From the NCBI GenBank assembly GCA_019113125.1, contig DXIA01000074.1:1-8389 (forward strand): 8,389 nt of DNA. The letters run 5' to 3'. Origin of the DNA: Candidatus Pygmaiobacter gallistercoris. Lineage in GTDB: Bacteria > Bacillota > Clostridia > Oscillospirales > Ruminococcaceae. The notes below the pieces were generated by a model. It saw nothing but the letters and a program-made list of their open reading frames with translations. It made no database searches and was not told the origin of the DNA. Within the stretch, counting starts at the first letter, position 1, and every line of letters starts with the position of its first letter. Below, in pieces: positions 1 to 6,281 of this stretch. The translations under genes were made by a program, and so were the position numbers.

Positions 1-1461
1 CGGATTCAGGGCTATTCGTTTGAAAATATCGATAAGTTCTCGGTCTCAAGTCTTGTGACCCGTCTGACCACCGATATCACCAACGTGCAGTTGGCCTATA
101 TGATGATCGTTCGAACCGCGATCCGCTGCCCGCTGATGCTGATCTTCTCCTTCGTGATGGGCTTTGTGATGGGCGGAAAGATGGCGCTGATCTTCCTTGT
201 CACCATCCCGCTGCTGGGCTGTGCGCTGACCCTGGTTATCCGCAACGCGATGCCGATCTTCCGCCGTGTCTTCCGCAAGTACGATGCGCTGAACGCCTCG
301 GTGCAGGAGAATATCCGCGGCATGCGGGTGGTCAAGTCCTATGTGCGTGAGGATTACGAGCAGCAGAAGTTCAACCGCGCCGCAGAGGATGTCCGGGCTG
401 ATTTCACCAAGGCCGAGCGGATTCTCGCCTTCAACAACCCGATCATGCAGCTGTGCATCTACATCGTGATGTCCTTCGTCCTCTCCTACGGTTCCTACAC
501 CGTCATCACCACCAATGGGCTGGCACTGAATGTCGGTCAGATGTCCTCGCTGTTGACCTACAGTTTCCAGATTCTGATGAGCCTGATGATGCTCTCGATG
601 ATCTTCGTCATGATCACGATGGCGACCGAATCGGCCGAGCGTATCGTCGAGGTCCTGCAGGAGGAGAGCACTCTGCACAACCCCGAGAACCCGGTCACCG
701 AGGTCAAGGACGGTTCGATCGATTTCGACAACGTCAGTTTCAAATACTCCAAGCGGACTGATCGAATGGCGCTCTCGAACATCGATCTGCACATCAAGTC
801 CGGCGAGGTCATCGGCATCATCGGCGGTACCGGTTCTTCCAAGTCCTCGCTGGTTCAGCTGATCCCCCGTCTGTACGATACCACCGAGGGCACTGTAAAG
901 GTCGGCGGCGTGGATGTGCGGGACTATGACATCGAGACACTGCGCAACCAGGTCGCAGTGGTGCTGCAGAAGAACGAGCTGTTCTCCGGCACCATCAAGG
1001 AAAACCTGCGCTGGGGCAACGAGAACGCCACCGACGAGCAGCTCGAAGAGGCCTGCCGTCTGGCGCAGGCGGATGAGTTTATCCAGCAGTTCCCCGACAA
1101 GTATGACACCCATATCGAGCAGGGTGGTACCAATGTCTCGGGCGGTCAGAAACAGCGTCTTTGCATTGCGCGCGCACTGCTCAAGAATCCCAAGATCCTG
1201 ATTCTGGATGACTCGACCAGCGCGGTCGATACCCGGACCGACGCTCTGATCCGGGACGGGTTCCGCCGCTATATCCCCTCGACCACCAAAATCATCATCG
1301 CGCAGCGGATCGCCTCGGTACAGGATGCCGATCGGATCGTCGTCATGGATGGCGGCACCATCAATGCGGTTGGCACCCATGAGGAACTGCTCAAGTCGAA
1401 TGAGATCTACCGTGAAGTTTACTATTCTCAGAACAAGGGAGGTGCGGAAGATGCGGAATAA
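1..1461 (+). CDS. ABC exporter half-transporter, subunit A (degenerate ATPase motifs), 5'-truncated by window edge
   Basis: The frame is open from base 1 and the first visible residues already match the end of the first intracellular loop (FENIDKFSVSSLVTRL), so the true start lies upstream; the GTG at 55 is internal. 486 residues are visible. Hydrophobic transmembrane helices fill roughly residues 30-75 and 140-215, followed by a complete nucleotide-binding domain. Walker A is GGTGSSKSS (275-283), with Ser for the usual last Gly. The signature is an intact SGGQ (380-383). Walker B ends in Asp-Asp (403-404), so the catalytic Glu is Asp. The H-loop has Gln (435) in place of His. These substitutions mark the non-catalytic partner of a heterodimeric type IV exporter. 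The substrate (drug, lipid or peptide) cannot be told from sequence. It overlaps the next exporter gene by 11 bp, and both are surely cotranscribed. Confidence 0.95.
   Translation, partial: RIQGYSFENIDKFSVSSLVTRLTTDITNVQLAYMMIVRTAIRCPLMLIFSFVMGFVMGGKMALIFLVTIPLLGCALTLVIRNAMPIFRRVFRKYDALNASVQENIRGMRVVKSYVREDYEQQKFNRAAEDVRADFTKAERILAFNNPIMQLCIYIVMSFVLSYGSYTVITTNGLALNVGQMSSLLTYSFQILMSLMMLSMIFVMITMATESAERIVEVLQEESTLHNPENPVTEVKDGSIDFDNVSFKYSKRTDRMALSNIDLHIKSGEVIGIIGGTGSSKSSLVQLIPRLYDTTEGTVKVGGVDVRDYDIETLRNQVAVVLQKNELFSGTIKENLRWGNENATDEQLEEACRLAQADEFIQQFPDKYDTHIEQGGTNVSGGQKQRLCIARALLKNPKILILDDSTSAVDTRTDALIRDGFRRYIPSTTKIIIAQRIASVQDADRIVVMDGGTINAVGTHEELLKSNEIYREVYYSQNKGGAEDAE
1435..1442 (+). promoter_or_regulatory. 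Ribosome binding site fixing the start of exporter subunit B
   Basis: AAGGGAGG lies inside the last codons of the subunit A gene, 8 nt before the ATG at 1451. This supports a start at 1451 rather than the in-frame ATG at 1325, which would overlap the upstream gene by 137 bp with no domain to explain the extension. Confidence 0.8.
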
Positions 1462-3358
1462 GTACAGCTCCGGAACGGTTTCCAAAGGTGTGGTCGGCCG
1501 TCTGATCCGCACGATGTTCGGGTTCTTCCCTGTTCTTCTGCCGATTGTCATCGTCTGCATCCTCTTCAACGCAATGGTCAGCTCGCTGCCCTCGATCTTC
1601 ATGCAGAACGTCATCGCCGCGGTCGAGGAGGCCTCAAAGAACGGCGGCGGCTGGTCGGCGGTCTCGGGCCGGATTCTCGGCCTTGTCGGCCTTCTCGTCT
1701 GTTTCTATCTGCTCAGCCTGATTGCCGGTTTCACCTACACCCAGCTGATGGCTTTCATCACCCAGGGCACTCTGGCCAAACTGCGGGAAAAGATGTTTGA
1801 CGGGATGCAGGCCCTGCCCATCAAGTTCTTTGACACCCACAACCACGGCGATGTCATGAGCTACTACACCAACGATATCGACACGCTGCGCCAGATGATC
1901 TCCCAGAGTTTCCCCCAGCTGATGATCTCCTGTGTCACTGCGGTGACCATTCTGTGCATCATGCTGTATTACAGCGTCTGGATGACATTGCTGATTGTCT
2001 TCGGTGTCTTCCTGATGATCAATGTCGTGCGCAAGATCGGCGGCAACTCCGCCCGGTACTTCATCCGTCAGCAGCAGACCATCGGCCGGACCGAGGGCTT
2101 TGTCGAAGAGATGATGAACGGTCAGAAGGTCATCAAGGTCTTCTGCCACGAGGAAGAGGCCAAGAAGGACTTTGACGCGATCAACGATGAGCTGTTCACC
2201 GTTGCAGAGCGGGCCAACCGCTACGCCAACACCCTGATGCCGATTCTGCTGAATATCGGTAACCTGCTGTATGTTGTGGTCGCGATCGTCGGCGGCGTGC
2301 TGCTGCTGAGCGGCGCCCCCAACCTGAGCATCTCGGGTCTGCCCTTCTCGATCAGCATTGTGGTTCCTTTCCTGAACATGACCAAGCAGTTCTCCGGCAG
2401 CATCAGCCAGGTCTCCAACCAGATCAACTCGGTGGTCATGGGCCTTGCCGGCGCGAACCGGATCTTCTCGCTGATCGACGAGAAACCCGAGACCGACGAG
2501 GGGTATGTCACCCTGGTCAACGCCAAGGAGGACGCCGACGGCCAGCTGCACGAGTGCACCGAGCGGACCAATGTCTGGGCCTGGAAACATCCCCACAGCG
2601 ACGGCAGCGTCACCTACACCCGGCTGCAGGGCGATGTGCGGTTCTTCGATGTGGACTTTGCCTACGAAGAGGGCAAGACGGTGCTGCACAACATCTCCCT
2701 CTACGCAAAGCCGGGCCAGAAGGTCGCCTTTGTCGGTTCGACCGGCGCCGGCAAGACCACCATCACCAACCTGATCAACCGGTTCTACGACATCGCGGAC
2801 GGCAAGATCCGGTATGATGGCATCAACATCAACAAGATCAAAAAGGCTGATCTGCGCCGCAGTCTCGGCATCGTCCTTCAGGACACCAACCTCTTCACCG
2901 GTACTGTCATGGACAATATCCGGTACGGCCGTCTGGATGCCAGCGACGATGAGTGCATCGCCGCCGCAAAGCTGGCCGGCGCCCACGACTTCATCACCCG
3001 TCTGCCGGAGGGTTATAATACTCCGCTGAGCGGCAACGGCGCCAACCTGAGCCAGGGCCAGCGCCAGCTGCTCGCCATCGCCCGCGCGGCAGTCGCCGAT
3101 CCCCCGGTCATGATCCTCGACGAGGCAACCAGCTCGATCGATACCCGGACCGAGGCAATCGTCCAGCAGGGCATGGATGCACTGATGACCGGGCGCACCG
3201 TCTTTGTCATCGCGCACCGTCTGTCCACCGTCAAGAATTCCGACGCCATCATGGTGCTGGATCACGGCCGGATCATCGAGCGCGGTACCCACGAGGAGCT
3301 GCTTGCCCTCAAGGGAACCTACTATCGCCTCTATACCGGCGCGCTGGAACTGGATTGA
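1451..3358 (+). CDS. ABC exporter half-transporter, subunit B (catalytic-site subunit)
   Basis: Complete 635-residue half-transporter. The transmembrane domain covers about residues 20-330, with clear helices near 23-45, 75-100, 155-200 and 265-320. The nucleotide-binding domain runs from about 394 to the end. Walker A is GSTGAGKTT (429-437). Walker B ends in Asp557-Glu558, so the catalytic Glu is present. The H-loop His is 589. The signature is LSQGQ (533-537), with Gln replacing the first Gly of LSGGQ. This is the mirror image of subunit A: its Walker A, Walker B and H-loop pair with subunit A's intact SGGQ to make one competent site, while its altered signature completes the degenerate site. 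An insert of about 40 residues (353-393), containing the motif WAWKHPH, separates the membrane and ATPase domains. I recall similar inserts in clostridial exporters of this type. The substrate is unknown. Confidence 0.95.
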   Translation: MRNKYSSGTVSKGVVGRLIRTMFGFFPVLLPIVIVCILFNAMVSSLPSIFMQNVIAAVEEASKNGGGWSAVSGRILGLVGLLVCFYLLSLIAGFTYTQLMAFITQGTLAKLREKMFDGMQALPIKFFDTHNHGDVMSYYTNDIDTLRQMISQSFPQLMISCVTAVTILCIMLYYSVWMTLLIVFGVFLMINVVRKIGGNSARYFIRQQQTIGRTEGFVEEMMNGQKVIKVFCHEEEAKKDFDAINDELFTVAERANRYANTLMPILLNIGNLLYVVVAIVGGVLLLSGAPNLSISGLPFSISIVVPFLNMTKQFSGSISQVSNQINSVVMGLAGANRIFSLIDEKPETDEGYVTLVNAKEDADGQLHECTERTNVWAWKHPHSDGSVTYTRLQGDVRFFDVDFAYEEGKTVLHNISLYAKPGQKVAFVGSTGAGKTTITNLINRFYDIADGKIRYDGININKIKKADLRRSLGIVLQDTNLFTGTVMDNIRYGRLDASDDECIAAAKLAGAHDFITRLPEGYNTPLSGNGANLSQGQRQLLAIARAAVADPPVMILDEATSSIDTRTEAIVQQGMDALMTGRTVFVIAHRLSTVKNSDAIMVLDHGRIIERGTHEELLALKGTYYRLYTGALELD

Positions 3359-3374
3359 TTTTTCCATCCAATCA

Positions 3375-3406
3375 AAAAATGCCGCATCGAAAGATGCGGC
3401 ATTTTT
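3375..3406. terminator. Bidirectional intrinsic terminator after the ABC exporter genes
   Basis: A perfect 14-bp stem (3375-3388 with 3393-3406) with a GAAA tetraloop. It begins 16 bases after the exporter stop codon. The stem ends in A/T runs on both sides, so it has a T tract when read from either strand. It ends the exporter transcript and can also back up termination of the convergent pta transcript. Confidence 0.9.
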
Positions 3407-3447
3407 CTTTGAAATGGCTGTAAAATCCCTCATTTTTTGTAATAAGA

Positions 3448-3488
3448 CAGGGATACAATACTATCTGTATTGTATCCCTGCTCTTTTT
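3448..3488. terminator. Second hairpin between convergent genes, probable terminator
   Basis: A perfect 13-bp stem (3448-3460 with 3468-3480) and a 7-nt loop. On the plus strand it is followed at once by CTCTTTTT. On the minus strand it comes 33 bases after the pta stop and is followed by the weaker T-rich TCTTATTAC. It is probably the first terminator met by pta transcripts and a second barrier for exporter transcripts. Confidence 0.75.
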
Positions 3489-3512
3489 GTCGAACGATCC
3501 GGCCAAAATTGC

Positions 3513-4493
3513 TCAGGCGTTCTCCATGCCGGCGGTGATGATCGACATCTTGTAGACCTCCTCGGCATTGCAGCCGCGAGAGAGGTCGTTGATGTTCGCC
3601 GCGAGTCCCTGCAGGATCGGGCCGACCGCCTCAAAGCCACCCAGACGCTGAGCGATCTTATAGCCGATGTTGCCGGCGTTGATATCCGGGAAGATGAAGA
3701 CATTCGCCTCGCCGGCAACCTTTGAGCCGGGGGCCTTCAGCTTGCCGACCTCGGGTGCAAACGCGGCGTCAAACTGGATCTCGCCCTCCACCGGGAAGGG
3801 CAGGTCCATCGCCTTGAGTTTCTCGGACGCCTCCCGCATCTTGTCGACGTCCTCGCCCTTGCCGGAGCCGAGGGTGCTGTAGGAGAGCATTGCCACCTTC
3901 GGATCGATACCGAAGAAACTGGCGGTCTTTCCGGTCTCGACCGCGATCTCGACCAGTTCGTCCGCGGTGGGGTGCAGGTTGATGGCGCAGTCCGCCATCG
4001 CATACCGCTCCGGCTTGCCGTCGGCGCCGGTGCGGTTCATGATAAAGCAGCTGGAGACGATCTTGCTGCCGGGGCGGGTCTTGATGATCTGCAGTGCCGG
4101 GCGAACGGTGTCGGCGGTAGAGTAGGTCGCACCGCCGAGCAGCGCGTCGGCCACCCCCATCTTGACCAGCATGGTGCCGAAATAGTTGCTCTTTTTGAGC
4201 GCCTTCTCACAGTCCTCGCGGGTCATCTTGCCCTTGCGCAGCTCGACCATCTTGTCGACCATCGCCTCAAACCCGTCATAGTTGAGCGGATCGATGATCT
4301 CGATCCCCTCGATATCGAATCCGCCCTTGGCAGCCGCCTCTTTCACTGCACCGGGCTCTCCCAGCAGAATGGGGGTCAGCAGCTTTTCCGCATGCAGCCG
4401 GCTGGCGGACTCCAGAATACGGGGATCACAACCCTCGGTATAAACCAGCTTTTTCGGTGTTTTTTTAAGCGATTCAATCAGTTTTTCAAGCAT
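3513..4493 (-). CDS. pta: Phosphate acetyltransferase
   Basis: Cytosolic enzyme that interconverts acetyl-CoA plus phosphate and acetyl-phosphate plus CoA, the first step of the acetate/ATP branch of fermentation. It is 326 residues long, the usual size of the short single-domain PTA (PF01515) without the N-terminal DRTGG region. Family blocks are recognisable across the protein: an N-terminal LVYTEGCDPRIL-type strand, NYFGTMLVKMGVADALLGG near 103-121, an S-T-A-D-T-V-R-P segment just after, and the C-terminal block FPDINAGNIGYKIAQRLGG leading to DLSRGC, where Arg306 aligns by eye with the conserved Arg of the Methanosarcina enzyme. The ATG at 4493 has AAAGGAG (4505-4511) 11 nt upstream. The gene is monocistronic between terminators, and ackA, often its neighbour, is not within the window. 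Confidence 0.96.
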   Translation of the reverse strand: MLEKLIESLKKTPKKLVYTEGCDPRILESASRLHAEKLLTPILLGEPGAVKEAAAKGGFDIEGIEIIDPLNYDGFEAMVDKMVELRKGKMTREDCEKALKKSNYFGTMLVKMGVADALLGGATYSTADTVRPALQIIKTRPGSKIVSSCFIMNRTGADGKPERYAMADCAINLHPTADELVEIAVETGKTASFFGIDPKVAMLSYSTLGSGKGEDVDKMREASEKLKAMDLPFPVEGEIQFDAAFAPEVGKLKAPGSKVAGEANVFIFPDINAGNIGYKIAQRLGGFEAVGPILQGLAANINDLSRGCNAEEVYKMSIITAGMENA

Positions 4494-4567
4494 CCTTTTG
4501 ATAACTCCTTTCGCTTTTCCTGCTGACGCCGGCCAGGCGGCGGTGTCGGTAGGTCCTGTACCTCTTT

Positions 4568-4576
4568 ATTTTAGCA
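4568..4576 (-). promoter_or_regulatory. Candidate extended -10 promoter of pta
   Basis: On the minus strand the sequence TGCTAAAAT gives an extended -10 element (TG, one base, TAAAAT) about 75 bases before the pta start. No good -35 hexamer stands 16-18 bases upstream, which fits an extended -10 promoter or one helped by an activator. It lies downstream of the terminator of the preceding gene, so pta needs its own promoter near here. Confidence 0.45.
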
Positions 4577-4584
4577 TGTTTTGG

Positions 4585-4610
4585 ATGACAGCGCACCCTG
4601 TTTTTGTCAT
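4585..4610. repeat. Spaced inverted repeat upstream of pta, possible operator
   Basis: ATGACA (4585-4590) and TGTCAT (4605-4610) are perfect inverted 6-mers 20 bp apart centre to centre, about two helical turns. If the pta -10 is at 4568-4573, they occupy the -35 region, where a repressor or activator dimer could sit. The regulator is not identified, and 6-mer arms can arise by chance. Confidence 0.3.
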
Positions 4611-4637
4611 TTGCGGCAATTTTTTTGTTTTGGCTGC

Positions 4638-4673
4638 AAAAAAACAGGCAGATCTGCGAAGAGGTCTGCCTGT
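4638..4673 (-). terminator. Intrinsic terminator of the lipoprotein/DHHW unit
   Basis: Read on the minus strand, an 11-bp stem (4663-4673 with 4644-4654, one G-T pair) with an 8-nt loop runs into seven T residues (4644-4638). It starts 15 bases after the stop codon of the DHHW-like gene. It is a textbook rho-independent terminator and separates that unit from pta. Confidence 0.92.
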
Positions 4674-4687
4674 CTGAATTTTGGGGC

Positions 4688-5605
4688 TCACCGCAGCATC
4701 GCGCTGTTGTTGACCACCCAGGCGCTGTATGCAAACAGCACCTCTCTGCCGGTCGCATCGAGGTACTGGTCCAGCACCGAAGAGCCGAGATATCGGAGAT
4801 CCACCACCGTGATCTCAGCATAGGTATTGCAGAGCAGCGGCACCAAACTGGAAACAAAGGAATCTCCGAAAATCACCAGTTCGCGGTCGGTGGATGCATC
4901 GGGATTCTGAATCTCAATCAGCGGGCTCGCCCCGCCGAGAAACAGATCATACTGATTTTTGCTCCCGAGCGCATCCGACCAGTAGAGCTGCGTCTGCTCC
5001 GGCCGCTGCATATTCTTGATTTCTGCCGTCTCGATCGCGTCCCCGGTGAGCCAGAAAAAGGGCTCGCTGCGGGTCCAACCGGGCAGATAGGGGCGATAGG
5101 CGCCGATGAAATTTGGCCCCTGCTGCATCTCGTACTCCCACCCGGCAGAAAAATCCATCCGCTCGCCCAGCCGCTCCACCACCGGCGCAAGGCATTCCTG
5201 CCGCCAGTGTCGGTCGGTTTTGTAATAATCCGCAAGCGAAAGGGTGTCCGACAGGTTGATGCCGGTCATTCCGTCCAGCCGCTGTTCCACCGCGGTGTAA
5301 AACGCGGTGTAATCGGTCGTCGGGGTCTCGGTGTAGCACCCCTTGTCCGGGATCAGGGTCCAATAAAAGCGGGTTGCGCCGGAAAGTGTCCCCCCGCGCA
5401 GTCCATTGAGCTTTTCACAGAACAGTTCGACCGAATTCTCCTTCAGCGTTCCAATCTGCTCCACCCAGTACTCCCCCGCGCGGAGGTAGCCGGTCAGGGC
5501 CGAACCAAACCGCTCGGGCAGCGCCGCGGTCGAGAGGGCGACGCCGCCGGACAATGCCAGCGACGCGAGAATACCGGCGGTCAACCGCCGCCAATGCCGC
5601 GCCAT
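4688..5605 (-). CDS. DHHW/AlgX-like exported protein, putative SGNH-type acyl-transfer or hydrolase domain
   Basis: 305 residues. Residues 1-8 are basic (two Arg pairs) and 9-29 are hydrophobic, so this is an uncleaved signal anchor or signal peptide placing the domain outside the membrane. YYKTDRHW (127-134) is a variant of the DHHW motif, with Asp131 and His133. FGDSF (246-250) near the C-terminus carries Ser249. In AlgJ/AlgX-type O-acetyltransferases an Asp-x-His pair and a later GDS/GTS serine form the catalytic triad, so Asp131/His133/Ser249 is the expected triad here by inference. I assign it to the DHHW family (PF14286). It is shorter than the roughly 370 residues I associate with that family, with a compressed N-terminal part. 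The start overlaps the lipoprotein stop (TGATG) with only a weak ribosome site, suggesting translational coupling. The usual MBOAT partner is absent here. Confidence 0.75.
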   Translation of the reverse strand: MARHWRRLTAGILASLALSGGVALSTAALPERFGSALTGYLRAGEYWVEQIGTLKENSVELFCEKLNGLRGGTLSGATRFYWTLIPDKGCYTETPTTDYTAFYTAVEQRLDGMTGINLSDTLSLADYYKTDRHWRQECLAPVVERLGERMDFSAGWEYEMQQGPNFIGAYRPYLPGWTRSEPFFWLTGDAIETAEIKNMQRPEQTQLYWSDALGSKNQYDLFLGGASPLIEIQNPDASTDRELVIFGDSFVSSLVPLLCNTYAEITVVDLRYLGSSVLDQYLDATGREVLFAYSAWVVNNSAMLR

Positions 5606-6075
5606 CAGTCGGCCAGCGCCTTGAAGTTTGCCGACAGCTGATCCGCCAGTGTCTTGTCCGCCATGATCAGAATCACGACATCACCGATCCGGTCGACAAT
5701 CTTGCTCTCCGCCTCGACACAGACCCACTTGCGGGGATTCGCCTTCTCCTCAACCTGCTCGGCCAGCGTCTTGGCAGCGTCGGCGCTCTCTGCCCGCAGC
5801 AGACAGACCGAAAACGGAATCGCGTTGATCGCGGCATCCGAGGCAAGGCCCTCCTTGTACTCGGAACGGGTGACACCGACACAGTATTCAGAGTTGTCCT
5901 CGGTCAGCTCCTGATTCAGGGTCATCGGCATATCCGACACGCCGTCGTACACCTTGGTCAGGATATCCTCGAGGGATCCCTCGAGGTTCTTCTCGGACGA
6001 CCCGCTCGAGCCGCAGCCCGCAAAGAGGGAAAGTGCCAGCACCAGGCTGAGCGCAACTGCAATCAATTTTTTCAT
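5605..6075 (-). CDS. Small secreted lipoprotein, DUF4358-like
   Basis: 156 residues. Lys-Lys and a hydrophobic stretch lead to the lipobox LFAGC, with the lipidated Cys at about residue 20. A Gly/Ser-rich linker (GSSGSSE) follows, then a domain of roughly 125 residues. The C-terminal part, with the GDVVILIM strand and an ending like ANFKALAD, resembles DUF4358 (PF14270) lipoproteins of Clostridia. I match this from memory of family style and am not certain. No catalytic motif is seen; two Cys (near 65 and 91) and KWVCV near 116-120 are notable. AAGGAGA (6081-6087) gives a strong ribosome site before the ATG at 6075. Its stop shares one base with the start of the DHHW-like gene, so the two are one unit, and it may act as an outer-face partner or substrate-presenting protein. 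Function is unknown. Confidence 0.8.
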   Translation of the reverse strand: MKKLIAVALSLVLALSLFAGCGSSGSSEKNLEGSLEDILTKVYDGVSDMPMTLNQELTEDNSEYCVGVTRSEYKEGLASDAAINAIPFSVCLLRAESADAAKTLAEQVEEKANPRKWVCVEAESKIVDRIGDVVILIMADKTLADQLSANFKALAD

Positions 6076-6101
6076 TGTTTTCTCCTTTTTTGCATTGTTT
6101 T

Positions 6102-6147
6102 CAAAAAGAAAGCGGATGAGCGGCCCGCCGGCCGACAGACATCCGCT
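6102..6147 (-). promoter_or_regulatory. Nested hairpin with T tract in the lipoprotein mRNA leader (attenuator or 5' stabiliser)
   Basis: On the minus strand AGCGGATG (6147-6140) pairs perfectly with CATCCGCT (6118-6111). Inside it, CGGCC (6134-6130) pairs with GGCCG (6125-6121) around a 4-nt loop. TTCTTTTT follows directly. The hairpin starts about where the transcript from the promoter at 6152-6181 should begin and ends 24 bases before the ribosome site. It could be a leader attenuator, a 5'-end stabilising hairpin, or a terminator stopping read-through from the dtxR operon. Confidence 0.6.
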
Positions 6148-6151
6148 GGTT

Positions 6152-6181
6152 ATTATACCAAAAGTGCAGGTCGAAATTCAA
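6152..6181 (-). promoter_or_regulatory. Sigma-A-type promoter of the lipoprotein/DHHW unit
   Basis: On the minus strand a perfect TATAAT (6157-6152) is preceded by TTGAAT (6181-6176) with an 18-bp spacer. It lies about 77 bases before the lipoprotein ATG and is the best promoter match in the window. Confidence 0.7.
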
Positions 6182-6196
6182 CCTTTTTTTAAGGTT
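6180..6196. repeat. Palindrome overlapping the -35 element
   Basis: AACCTT (6180-6185) and AAGGTT (6191-6196) form a perfect inverted repeat around five T residues. It touches the -35 hexamer of the lipoprotein promoter, so it could be an operator. It is also AT-rich enough to be incidental. Confidence 0.3.
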
Positions 6197-6238
6197 CGTC
6201 TGCGCAAGAATTTATTACTGAAAAAGCTGCGATCCGAT

Positions 6239-6260
6239 CCCGATCTTTCTGATGATCGGG
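6239..6260. repeat. Short hairpin downstream of the DtxR-family gene
   Basis: CCCGATC (6239-6245) and GATCGGG (6254-6260) form a 7-bp stem with an 8-nt loop, 21 bases after the regulator's stop codon. On the minus strand the nearest T run (6225-6221) is about 13 bases further on, so it is not a standard intrinsic terminator. It may be a weak terminator or a 3'-end structure. Confidence 0.35.
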
Positions 6261-6281
6261 CAAAAAGCGACGCTTTCTCCT

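Noticed and set aside
46..1614. 522-codon open frame on the minus strand opposite exporter subunit A
   Set aside because: It lies wholly antisense to a clear ABC protein, has no recognisable domain or hydrophobic pattern, and is His/Asp/Gln-rich low-complexity text. It is a by-product of codon bias in GC-rich DNA.
1634..3433. 599-codon open frame on the minus strand opposite exporter subunit B
   Set aside because: Same antisense artefact: no ribosome site, no family resemblance, and it runs across the bidirectional terminator.
3972..4526. 184-codon plus-strand open frame opposite pta
   Set aside because: Antisense to an unmistakable phosphate acetyltransferase, with no domain signal of its own.
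4604..5641. 345-codon plus-strand open frame opposite the DHHW-like gene
   Set aside because: It passes through the intrinsic terminator at 4638-4673 and reads antisense to a protein with a signal anchor and catalytic-type motifs.
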